DNA of 14,444 nucleotides from positions 1-14,444 of the forward strand of contig CAIWVT010000029.1 of NCBI GenBank assembly GCA_903916135.1, in the 5' to 3' direction. The notes under the pieces are model-generated. The model was not told the DNA's origin. It saw only the letters and a list, made by a program, of their open reading frames with translations, and made no database searches. Positions 7,801 through 13,927 of this stretch are shown here, piece by piece. Every line of letters starts with the position of its first letter. Positions within the stretch are counted from its first letter, which is position 1. Source of the stretch: an uncultured bacterium (lineage in GTDB: Bacteria; Bacteroidota; Bacteroidia; Bacteroidales; CAIWKO01). The position numbers were made by a program, and so were the translations under genes.

Positions 7801-8247
7801 ATTGCCTTGCTGGTCGTCGGCTAATGAACGGAAGAAAAAATCAACCGGTAGTCGCAAGCCACGAGTTTCAACGGGCGCAAACAAATGCAGACAGCCGTTT
7901 AAAACCGACATGCTTTTGTTGGGAGGTATCACATAAACATGGTTTGGTAGCACCTGCATGCGGTCGCTTACTTGACGTACTTTCATCGTAGTAATTCGTT
8001 GCAACAGTTCGGGCATTATGCCTACATGGTTTGGGTCGAGATGCTGAATAACCACAAATGCCATGCCGGTGTCTTTAGGCATATTTTGAAAAAAATGTTC
8101 CAATGCTTCCAGTCCGCCAGCCGAAGCACCTATACCTACAAGCGGAAAACCAAGGGGGGCATATCCAATTGGCATTTTTGTTTTGGATGTTTTCGAAACC
8201 TTATTGATTTCAGGGGTTGCTTGATTGGTTTTTTCACTTGTTTTCAT
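4849..8247 (-). CDS. CheB-CheR-PAS hybrid signalling protein without a kinase domain (1132 aa)
   Basis: A cytoplasmic multidomain protein. Residues about 34-216 are a CheB methylesterase/deamidase domain with the catalytic triad S42 in GASAGG, H69 in QHLDPNH and D161 in GMGSDG. No receiver domain precedes it. Residues about 237-497 are a CheR methyltransferase domain with the SAM-binding region TACSTGEEAYSLAI (336-349) and LLLCRNLLIYM (438-448). A PAS-like segment covers about 535-650. A heptad coiled coil (about 667-745) is built of repeats such as EELQSTN. Three more PAS domains follow (about 752-860, 884-1000, 1012-1132); the last two end with PAC-type DIT motifs (DITERK, DITNRK). The protein stops immediately after the last one. 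Many Bacteroidota relatives go on into a histidine kinase; here the stop (TAG) is followed by no HisKA/HATPase sequence in this frame. It could sense small ligands and pass the signal to a partner kinase or modify receptors. No chemoreceptor, CheA or CheW gene is in the window, so the target is unknown. No convincing promoter was found just upstream. Confidence 0.93.
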   Translation of the reverse strand: MKTSEKTNQATPEINKVSKTSKTKMPIGYAPLGFPLVGIGASAGGLEALEHFFQNMPKDTGMAFVVIQHLDPNHVGIMPELLQRITTMKVRQVSDRMQVLPNHVYVIPPNKSMSVLNGCLHLFAPVETRGLRLPVDFFFRSLADDQQGNGIGIILSGMGSDGSLGLKAIKEKNGIVMVQDPLTAKFDGMPQSAINSVVVDILAAANELPSKLIAYLKYSPATIIEPEVDEKSKSNLEKITILLRTQTGNDFSLYKKNTIFRRIERRMGVHQIDKIASYVRFLQANPKELDILFKELLIGVTSFFRDVAVWEKLKEKILPDLFNELPNGHILRAWVTACSTGEEAYSLAITFKEAYQKVSYNKNFTFQIFATDIDNDAIEKARKGFFSANRVADVTPERISQYFTKEGDGFRINNAIREMVVFAPQNVIKDPPFTKLDLLLCRNLLIYMEPELQKKLMTLFHYSLNTGGIMLLGNAENDNSKNMQFAPLDPKLKFYKRSAIPIPADLIDFPSSFSRQNRQIAEDKKQLKPVENIQTLADQLLLQRFAPASVLINPEGDILYITGRTGKYLEPAAGKANMNIYAMVREGLSNLLPGAIRKAKQNYDPLILHNIKIGTNGGSQIVTVTIQHIEKPETIKGTIMIVFADVNVSPKPGNIKLKQGKHSATSREQNLEIDLQRYSEELQSTREEMQTSQEELKSTNEELQSSNEELQSTNEELTTSKEEMQSLNEELQTVNIEMQTKISDYLLANNDMKNLLNSTDIATLFLDKELNVRRFTDQLTKIIKLRPSDIGRPFTDLVTDLQYPEIANDTIEVLRTLVFRETDISTSDQRWFTVRIMPYRTFDDKIDGVVITFIDITFAKRCEAEQLNAKHKVEESERMLRDSQAVAHIGSYITNVNATEFDKNTWQASPEIYKIFGIDKTYPHTIAGWVGFIHPDSKEELFAYHKQVVDQRIRFDHEYKIIRINDGAERWVQGIGELEYNEKGEPVRLLGAIQDITERKLLEEELQISQKKYLEIFEQSPIAIEFFDSEGLLINVNRACMKLFGVVNIDEISGFKMFEDPNIPEDIKAKLLNKESVRFKAEFNFEEVKRLNLYQTSCSGIKFLEWSIAPLTHDNSLIGYIEQIQDITNRKN
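6043..6210 (-). repeat. 21-bp periodic coding repeat for the coiled-coil linker
   Basis: Inside the CheB-CheR-PAS gene, codons for residues about 680-735 repeat with a 7-residue (21-bp) period, each unit a variant of EELQSTN or EEMQSLN. It is both a protein heptad repeat and a DNA repeat, so unit number may vary among strains. The coiled coil would join the CheB/CheR half to the PAS half and probably dimerise. Confidence 0.8.
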
Positions 8248-8554
8248 AATAGAATGAATAATAATCTGTAAAATTAAACATTATTTTTGAATTATGCTCA
8301 CGAAACACGTTTTATTTTAATTTATTTTGATAAATAAATCGCAATAAATTGCAAATTAAAAAAACAAAAAATGAATCTACAAAAGCATTTTTTTATACCG
8401 TTGCTTTCTATATTTTAATCAAAACTAAGTTTGGTATTAAATGCAAAAAAAACTTACTACCCATCTTCATTTCACCCCAATCAGGCATCTATCTCATAAT
8501 CGCTGCCGCTTATCACATACCAGCCACGATTATTGCATATCTGCTGACATACCG
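8248..8554. other. AT-rich intergenic stretch upstream of the CheB-CheR-PAS gene
   Basis: I can support no gene here. The sequence is very AT-rich. It contains a short palindrome, GCAAT-AA-ATTGC (8341-8352), and a lone ATTGCATAT word at 8532-8540 that matches the core of the array beginning at 8555 but sits 33 bases, not 21, before the next copy. One TAnnTTTG match (minus strand, 8420-8427, TAGTTTTG) lies about 175 bases before the CheB-CheR start, without a properly spaced -33 box. Confidence 0.6.
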
Positions 8555-8701
8555 GAATATGTCTATTGCATGCCAGAATATGTTTATTGCATATCAGATT
8601 ATGTCTATTGCATATCAGAATATGTTTATTGCATATCAGATTATGTCTATTGCATATCAGAATACGTCTATTGCATAACGGAATGTTTCTATTGCGTATC
8701 C
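8555..8701. repeat. Seven tandem 21-bp repeats between two operons
   Basis: Seven contiguous units start at 8555, 8576, 8597, 8618, 8639, 8660 and 8681, with core ATTGCATATCAGAATATG when read across a junction. Units 2 and 4 are identical, and units 3 and 5 are identical but differ from 2/4 (GATTATGTCT in place of GAATATGTTT), so 8576-8617 and 8618-8659 are a perfect 42-bp duplication. Units 1, 6 and 7 are diverged, most strongly unit 7, as expected at array edges. Junctions of the AA type contain CATAT-CAGA-ATATG, a 5-bp inverted repeat that could bind a dimeric protein. An AT-rich run (ATATATATATTTATTTA) follows at about 8711. Because 21 is a multiple of three, the array leaves frames open: in the frame from an ATG at 8441 it reads as EYVYCIS/DYVYCIS heptapeptides. 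I do not call that a gene because its stop lies inside the terminator at 8824-8860. Confidence 0.93.
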
Positions 8702-8823
8702 GCTAACGCGATATATATATTTATTTACTTCAATTTTCTATCATATTATCTAAACGTGCTCTTTTTAGGAAAACAAATTATAATGCCATATCGGTATCAT
8801 AAAGCAAAATCGCCTTTCTTTCC

Positions 8824-8860
8824 AAAAAAAAAGCCCCATACTTTGTAGAAGTATGAGGCT
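8824..8860 (-). terminator. Intrinsic terminator of the PFOR/DHODH-like operon
   Basis: On the minus strand, AGCCTCATACTT and AAGTATGGGGCT pair over 11 of 12 positions (one A/C mismatch) around a five-base loop, followed immediately by a run of T (the plus-strand A-run at 8824-8832). It begins 22 bases past the stop of the DHODH-like gene at 8883. This is the clearest rho-independent terminator in the window. Confidence 0.92.
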
Positions 8861-8882
8861 AATAACAATAAAAACTCTTCTC

Positions 8883-9896
8883 TTAAATAAGAGGATTCTT
8901 TTTAAATATAGAACTTGATTTCATCATGATGTCAACATACTGTGCACGTTTAAACGCAAAGGGGTCTTTAGAGTTTTTCTTCGATAATTTGCCTTTGATA
9001 TCGGTTATCGAAGCATAATTCTTTGTGTCCATCCAATCGTTCATTTCTGTAAGCATAGTTTTGATATGACCAATTTGGTTTTTATACAAAGTACTTACCA
9101 CTTGAACGCAATCGCCACCAGCCAACATCATTTTAATCACATCTGTTCCGTTGAATATCCCGGTATTGCAGCAAATATTTGCATGAATATTGCCATAAAA
9201 AAGTCCAGCGAAGCGCAATGGCAACCTATTTTCATCTTCATAACTCAGATAATGCGGAAAATGCAATTCTTCTTTATTCAAATCAAAATCAGGTTGAAAT
9301 AATTTATTGAACAAAACAAAACCATCAGCACCGGCTTCATCCATTTTCTTGACAAAACCCAATGTGTTGGTATAAAACGGACTCAATTTCACCGAAACTG
9401 GAATCTTCACCGCTTTCTTCACCGCTTTCAGCACATCAATTTGCTCTTGCTCAATCTGCGCTGATGAAGTCTCAAAACTGCTTGGGATGCTGTAAAAGTT
9501 TAACTCTAACCCAGCAACACCCGTTTGTTCTATTTTTTCTGCATATTCAATCCATGTATCTTCATACACAGCATTCAAACTTGCAATCATAGGAATAGAA
9601 ACACTTTTGCATGCTTCTTCCAAGTTCATCAAAAACTCAACCGGACCGGCATGTTTCATATCAGGAAACAAAGATTGCATTTCTGCATTCCGTTCCGAAT
9701 ATTCCATCATATCCTGATCTAATTCAAGTTCTTCTAATTGAATTTGCTCTTCAAACAGCGACTTATATACTATAGCCGCTGCTCCTGCATCTTCAATTTT
9801 CTTTAAATTCTTTATATCTGTTACCAGATTGCTGGCACCGACAATGATTGGGTTCTTCAAGTCCAAACCCATAAACTTTACACCGAGATTTGCCAT
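8883..9896 (-). CDS. Dihydroorotate dehydrogenase-like FMN protein (337 aa)
   Basis: A TIM-barrel flavoprotein of the DHODH superfamily, of the group usually annotated 'dihydroorotate dehydrogenase-like'. Family-like features are NPIIVGAS (15-22) at the first strand, VYKSLF with K45, LELNFYSIP (130-138) at the strand that carries the catalytic loop in true DHODHs, VSVKLSP with K170, LFNKLF with N197, and the phosphate-binding AGGDCVQV (259-266). The SCPN-type motif that supplies the catalytic Cys or Ser base in class 1 and 2 DHODHs is not present after N133, so pyrimidine synthesis is doubtful and the substrate is unknown. It lies 63 bases downstream of the PFOR gene on the same strand, with no terminator between, and is followed by the operon terminator. 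A role in redox metabolism linked to PFOR is inferred from this context. Pairing with PFOR suggests that electrons could pass between ferredoxin and this FMN protein, but nothing in the sequence proves it. Confidence 0.87.
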   Translation of the reverse strand: MANLGVKFMGLDLKNPIIVGASNLVTDIKNLKKIEDAGAAAIVYKSLFEEQIQLEELELDQDMMEYSERNAEMQSLFPDMKHAGPVEFLMNLEEACKSVSIPMIASLNAVYEDTWIEYAEKIEQTGVAGLELNFYSIPSSFETSSAQIEQEQIDVLKAVKKAVKIPVSVKLSPFYTNTLGFVKKMDEAGADGFVLFNKLFQPDFDLNKEELHFPHYLSYEDENRLPLRFAGLFYGNIHANICCNTGIFNGTDVIKMMLAGGDCVQVVSTLYKNQIGHIKTMLTEMNDWMDTKNYASITDIKGKLSKKNSKDPFAFKRAQYVDIMMKSSSIFKKNPLI

Positions 9897-9959
9897 ATAT
9901 TTTTTCTTTAAAAAGTATTTATAAATAAATTAATTGGATAATATTTTCTCTGTAATTGA

Positions 9960-12900
9960 TTATTTCGAAAAATCCATTTCCGACATACGCACATAACTCT
10001 TAAATCTCCAACGAGCATTTTCTTCAGCAGCTTTGAAAAGCTCAACAGCTTCTTTCGGGAAGGCTCTTTTCAATGATGTATAGCGCACTTCGCTGTTCAA
10101 GAAGCCTTGGAATTCATCCCATTTGGGTTCTTTAGTATCAAGAATAAAAGGATTCTTTCCTTCAGCTTCTAACAATGGATTGTAACGGAACAAGGACCAA
10201 TAACCTGCATCAACTGCACGTTTAGATTCTTCTTGCGTTTGTCCCATACCGGCTCTCAAACCATGATTGATACATGGAGAATAAGCAATAATTAGAGAAG
10301 GTCCAGGATAAGCTTCTGCTTCTTTCAAAGCTCTGAAATATTGCCCATAATTAGCTCCCATAGCCACCTGAGCCACGTAAACATAACCATAAGACATTGC
10401 CATCATACCCAAATCTTTCTTACGTATCCGTTTGCCTGAAGCAGCAAATTTAGCTACAGCAGCAATAGGTGTTGATTTGGATGCTTGACCTCCTGTGTTT
10501 GAATATACTTCTGTGTCTAAAACCAACACGTTTACATCACTACCCGAAGCCAACACATGATCTAATCCGCCATATCCAATATCATACGCCCAACCATCAC
10601 CACCAAATACCCAAATAGATTTCTTAATCAGATATTGTTTCAAATCCAAAATCTCTTTTACAATTGGATTTGAGCTTGAAGAAATATGCAAAAGAACTGC
10701 TTCAGACGCTACTTTTGATTTCTCAGCATTATGCATACCATCGAGCCATAATTTGAAAGCATCTTTCATTTCATTTGACAAATCAGCTTTTAAACCTTCC
10801 TTCATCAAGCGTTCAATCCGTTGACGCATTTTGTTTACACCAATTCCGATACCGTATCCGTACTCAGCATTGTCTTCAAATAATGAGTTAGCCCAAGCCA
10901 CACCTTTTCCGCATTTATTAGCAGTGTAAGGAGTTGCAGGAGCCGAACCGCCATAAATGGAAGAACATCCTGTTGCATTTGCCACTATCATTCTATCACC
11001 ATAAAGTTGTGTGATGAGTTTAATATAAGGAGTTTCGCCGCAACCTGCACAAGCACCCGAGAACTCAAACAAAGGTTGAGAAAATTGACTATTCTTAAAC
11101 GTTTTGAAGATATCAATGTTTTCAGTTTTATAACCTACTTTTTCATCCATATAATTGTAGCGTTCGATTTCGGCAACTTGAGAGTCAAGAGGCTTCATTT
11201 CCAAAGATTTTATTTTGGATGGACATACATCAGCACAATTGCCACAGCCAGTACAATCCAATGCACTGACCTGAATTCTGAATTGATAGCCGACTAAATC
11301 TTTTCCGATTGCTTTCAAGGTTTTGGTTCCTGCAGGAGCATTAGCAAGTTCTTCATCATTCAATAAGAATGGACGAATAGCAGCATGAGGACACACATAA
11401 GCACATTGATTGCACTGAATACAATTTTCAGGCATCCATTCAGGAACATTCACAGCAATACCGCGTTTTTCATAACGTGTAGTGCCCGATGGAAAGGTGC
11501 CATCTTCTCTGCCAACAAATGCACTTACAGGCAAATCATCACCTTTCATAGCATTGATGGGGTCAAAAACATTTTTAATAAAATCAGGACGATTATCTTG
11601 AATAGTAACAACCTCCTCTGATAAATTTGCCCATTCTTTTGGAATAGCAACATCAATAACGTCATCAGCACCTTTATCTATAGAAGCAATATTCATCTTC
11701 ACGATGTCATCACCTTTTCTTCCATAGGTTTTTTCGATGGCTTTCTTCATTTCTTTCACAGCCAATTCGAAAGGAATAACATTCGACACCTTGAAAAATG
11801 AAGTTTGTGTAATCGTATTGGTTCTGTTGCCAAGACCTATATCTTCTGCTATTTTTGTCGCATTAATGATATAGAACTTAATGTTGTTCACAGCCATATA
11901 TTTCTTTATATGGTTGGGAAGTCTTTTTTTGGTTTCTTCAACGTCCCAAATACTGTTGAGCAAGAAGGTGCCGCCTTTTTTCAAACCTTTAAGCATGTCA
12001 TATTTATCCAAATATGCAGGAACGTGACAGGCTACAAAATCGGGAGTGTTTACCAAATAAGGAGAACGAATGGCATTGTCACCAAAACGCAAGTGAGAAA
12101 CTGTGATACCCCCGGATTTCTTTGAATCGTAGGCAAAATAAGCTTGACAATATTTATCGGTGGTATCGCTAATGATTTTAATGGAGTTCTTATTAGCACC
12201 CACTGTTCCGTCAGCACCGATTCCGTAGAATTTTGCTTCATACGTTCCTTTGGGAGCTACACTGATTTCCGGTAATAATGGTAATGATTTGAACGTGACA
12301 TCATCAATAATACCAACGGTAAATTGATTTTTAGGTTCTTTCAGTTTCATGTTTTCAAATACTGAAAGCATCATAGCAGGCGTAGTATCTTTGGAACTTA
12401 GTCCATATCTGCCACCAACAATTATTGGAGCATTTGGTCTATTGTAGAAAAGGTCTTTTATATCCAAATATAAAGGATCACCATTGGCACCGATTTCTTT
12501 TGTGCGGTCTAACACTGTTATAGTTTTTGCAGATTCAGGGCAAACATTGAAGAAATATTTTGCTGAGAATGGACGGTACAAATGAACTGAGATTAAGCCC
12601 ACTTTTTCGCCTTTAGCTATTAAATAGTCAACCACTTCTTTGGTCGTATCGGTGATAGAACCCATAGCAATGACGATGTTTTCTGCATCTTTAGCACCAT
12701 AATAAGTAAAAGGATGATATTCTCTACCGGTGATGGCTTTTAGTTGTTGCATACTTTCGTCAACCATGTCGGGAACTACGTCGTAGAACTTGTTAGCCGC
12801 TTCACGCGATTGGAAATAGATGTCAGGATTTTGAGCTGTTCCACGGGTTACGGGATGCTCAGGATTTAAAGCTCTTTCACGGAATTCTTGCAAGGCTTTT

Positions 12901-13496
12901 CTGTCGAGAAGTTTCGCCAAATCATCCATAGCAGGAGCTTCTACCTTCTGAATTTCATGAGAAGTGCGGAATCCATCAAAAAAGTGCAAGAAGGGTACTC
13001 GCGATTTCAAGGATACCAAATGAGCCACGGCGGCAATATCCATAATTTCTTGAACACTACCTGTTGCCAACATAGCAAAACCCGTCTGACGTGTACTCAT
13101 CACATCGCTGTGATCGCCAAAGATTGATAATGCTTGCGCTGCCAAACTTCTAGCAGAAACATGCAATACCCCTGGCAATAGTTCACCCGAAATTTTATAC
13201 ATATTAGGGATCATCAATAATAATCCTTGCGAAGCGGTGTAGGTTGCTGCCAACGTACCGGCTTGCAGTGCTCCATGCAAGGCTCCGGCAGCACCGGCTT
13301 CCGATTGCATTTCAGATAAAGTAACTGTTTCGCCAAAGATATTTTTTTTTCCGGCGGCTGCCCATTCATCAATATTTTCTGCCATATTGGATGAGGGCGT
13401 GATAGGATAAATGCATGCTACCTCCGTAAACATATACGCAATGTAGGCGGCTGCATAATTTCCGTCACAAGTAACAAATTTTAATTTCTTTTCCAT
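9960..13496 (-). CDS. nifJ: Pyruvate:ferredoxin (flavodoxin) oxidoreductase, single-chain
   Basis: Converts pyruvate and CoA to acetyl-CoA and CO2 while reducing ferredoxin or flavodoxin; a cytoplasmic, oxygen-sensitive TPP/iron-sulfur homodimer. At 1178 residues it has all fused domains of the one-subunit type. Domain I carries IYPITPSS (29-36), the TPP-activating glutamate E66 in SEAGAAG, and HVSARS with R116. Domain II lies at about 260-410, and the gamma-type domain at about 420-630. Two ferredoxin clusters use CIQCNQCAYVCP (692-703) and CTGCGNCADVCP (748-759). The proximal cluster ligands are C816 and C819 in GACAGCGE, C844 in NATGCS and C1075 in YSPCINHG. The TPP site is GGDGWAYDIGYGG (965-977) with SNTGGQ (999-1004). 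These closely match positions in the Desulfovibrio africanus enzyme, but the protein stops near 1178 and lacks the C-terminal extension that protects that enzyme from oxygen. First gene of an operon with the DHODH-like gene; candidate regulatory sites lie upstream at 13565-13643. Confidence 0.97.
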   Translation of the reverse strand: MEKKLKFVTCDGNYAAAYIAYMFTEVACIYPITPSSNMAENIDEWAAAGKKNIFGETVTLSEMQSEAGAAGALHGALQAGTLAATYTASQGLLLMIPNMYKISGELLPGVLHVSARSLAAQALSIFGDHSDVMSTRQTGFAMLATGSVQEIMDIAAVAHLVSLKSRVPFLHFFDGFRTSHEIQKVEAPAMDDLAKLLDRKALQEFRERALNPEHPVTRGTAQNPDIYFQSREAANKFYDVVPDMVDESMQQLKAITGREYHPFTYYGAKDAENIVIAMGSITDTTKEVVDYLIAKGEKVGLISVHLYRPFSAKYFFNVCPESAKTITVLDRTKEIGANGDPLYLDIKDLFYNRPNAPIIVGGRYGLSSKDTTPAMMLSVFENMKLKEPKNQFTVGIIDDVTFKSLPLLPEISVAPKGTYEAKFYGIGADGTVGANKNSIKIISDTTDKYCQAYFAYDSKKSGGITVSHLRFGDNAIRSPYLVNTPDFVACHVPAYLDKYDMLKGLKKGGTFLLNSIWDVEETKKRLPNHIKKYMAVNNIKFYIINATKIAEDIGLGNRTNTITQTSFFKVSNVIPFELAVKEMKKAIEKTYGRKGDDIVKMNIASIDKGADDVIDVAIPKEWANLSEEVVTIQDNRPDFIKNVFDPINAMKGDDLPVSAFVGREDGTFPSGTTRYEKRGIAVNVPEWMPENCIQCNQCAYVCPHAAIRPFLLNDEELANAPAGTKTLKAIGKDLVGYQFRIQVSALDCTGCGNCADVCPSKIKSLEMKPLDSQVAEIERYNYMDEKVGYKTENIDIFKTFKNSQFSQPLFEFSGACAGCGETPYIKLITQLYGDRMIVANATGCSSIYGGSAPATPYTANKCGKGVAWANSLFEDNAEYGYGIGIGVNKMRQRIERLMKEGLKADLSNEMKDAFKLWLDGMHNAEKSKVASEAVLLHISSSSNPIVKEILDLKQYLIKKSIWVFGGDGWAYDIGYGGLDHVLASGSDVNVLVLDTEVYSNTGGQASKSTPIAAVAKFAASGKRIRKKDLGMMAMSYGYVYVAQVAMGANYGQYFRALKEAEAYPGPSLIIAYSPCINHGLRAGMGQTQEESKRAVDAGYWSLFRYNPLLEAEGKNPFILDTKEPKWDEFQGFLNSEVRYTSLKRAFPKEAVELFKAAEENARWRFKSYVRMSEMDFSK

Positions 13497-13564
13497 GTCA
13501 ATTATATTAAATTGCTGATAATATGATTTGTAAATAAAATGATTTTTAAATCGCGGCGAATTTA

Positions 13565-13572
13565 CAAATTTA
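13565..13572 (-). promoter_or_regulatory. Candidate -7 box (TAAATTTG) for the PFOR operon
   Basis: TAAATTTG on the minus strand matches TAnnTTTG and lies 68 bases before the PFOR ATG. The nearest TTTG upstream (13588-13591) is only 15 bases away, shorter than the usual 19-21, so the -33 contact is doubtful and an activator may be needed. Transcription would start near 13560. Confidence 0.4.
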
Positions 13573-13643
13573 TTTAGAATGTAATGACAAAAATGTGGAA
13601 AATTTTTGACTTATGTCAGCAAAATATTCCGATTCTAAATAAA
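13569..13643. repeat. 12-bp perfect inverted repeat upstream of PFOR
   Basis: TTTATTTAGAAT (13569-13580) and ATTCTAAATAAA (13632-13643) are exact reverse complements, 51 bases apart. The left arm overlaps the candidate -7 box. The arms bracket the TGAC-N4-GTCA palindrome at 13607-13618. They could be paired operator halves that loop the promoter, or remnants of a small mobile repeat. Confidence 0.65.
13607..13618. promoter_or_regulatory. FNR/CRP-like palindrome upstream of PFOR
   Basis: TGAC-TTAT-GTCA, with a further T on the left (TTGAC), has the TTGAn/N4/nTCAA layout of FNR-superfamily sites; the outermost right base is G instead of A. Its centre is about 50 bases upstream of the transcription start implied by the candidate -7 box, a plausible place for an activator. 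Redox or oxygen control of PFOR would make sense, but no regulator gene is in the window. Confidence 0.4.
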
Positions 13644-13673
13644 GTGAATGCAAATTGCGGTTATTTTTTGGAC

Positions 13674-13880
13674 TTATTTTTTTTGTTTTGGGGTAGTGTC
13701 GGCGGGAGAAATTGAATCCTGTTGGAGGAATTTATCGGCATTATTGAGAGCATTGTTGCGCTGAATATCCATCAGGGACTCATCTATACGCTTTTGTTTT
13801 TCTTCCTGTTGCTTGTTAGAACCACAGGCTATGATCATGCTTAGTGAAGCTATCACTAAAAATATCTTATACGGTTTCAT
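13674..13880 (-). CDS. Small lipoprotein of unknown function (68 aa)
   Basis: The start at 13880 gives MKPYKIFLVIASLSMIIAC, a lipoprotein signal with lipobox IIAC and acylated C19. An in-frame ATG at 13919 would add 13 residues before the signal and lies upstream of the promoter's -7 box, so 13880 is preferred. The mature part is about 50 residues, polar and charged (Q, E, K, D rich), with no recognisable domain and probably extended or helical. It has its own promoter overlapping the end of the upstream hydrolase gene, and lies between the hydrolase and the PFOR operon on the same strand. No terminator is evident before the PFOR control region. Confidence 0.75.
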   Translation of the reverse strand: MKPYKIFLVIASLSMIIACGSNKQQEEKQKRIDESLMDIQRNNALNNADKFLQQDSISPADTTPKQKK

Positions 13881-13894
13881 TTCAAAAATTTTTG

Positions 13895-13927
13895 CAAAGA
13901 TACTATTTCTGCGTTTCATTCATCAAA
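13895..13927 (-). promoter_or_regulatory. Bacteroidota promoter (TTTG-N21-TATCTTTG) for the small lipoprotein
   Basis: On the minus strand, TTTG (13924-13927) is followed by 21 bases and TATCTTTG (13895-13902). Both boxes match the phylum consensus. The -33 box lies within the last codons of the hydrolase gene, and the -7 box abuts or lies just past its stop. The ATG at 13880 is only about 15 bases beyond the -7 box, implying a leader of about 8-11 bases. Confidence 0.7.

Noticed and set aside
8349..8678. Open frame of 109 codons ending in MSIAYQN/MFIAYQI repeats
   Set aside because: It stays open because the 21-bp unit is a multiple of three. Unit differences change residues non-conservatively, and it stops within the array.
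8555..8701. CRISPR array
   Set aside because: Repeats are contiguous with no unique spacers and only 21 bp long, and there are no cas genes in the window.
8500..8740. Iteron-type replication origin (21-bp repeats beside an AT-rich run)
   Set aside because: No replication initiator gene and no full DnaA box were found nearby; the closest, TTATCACA near 8513, is one base short. Flanking genes are ordinary chromosomal ones.
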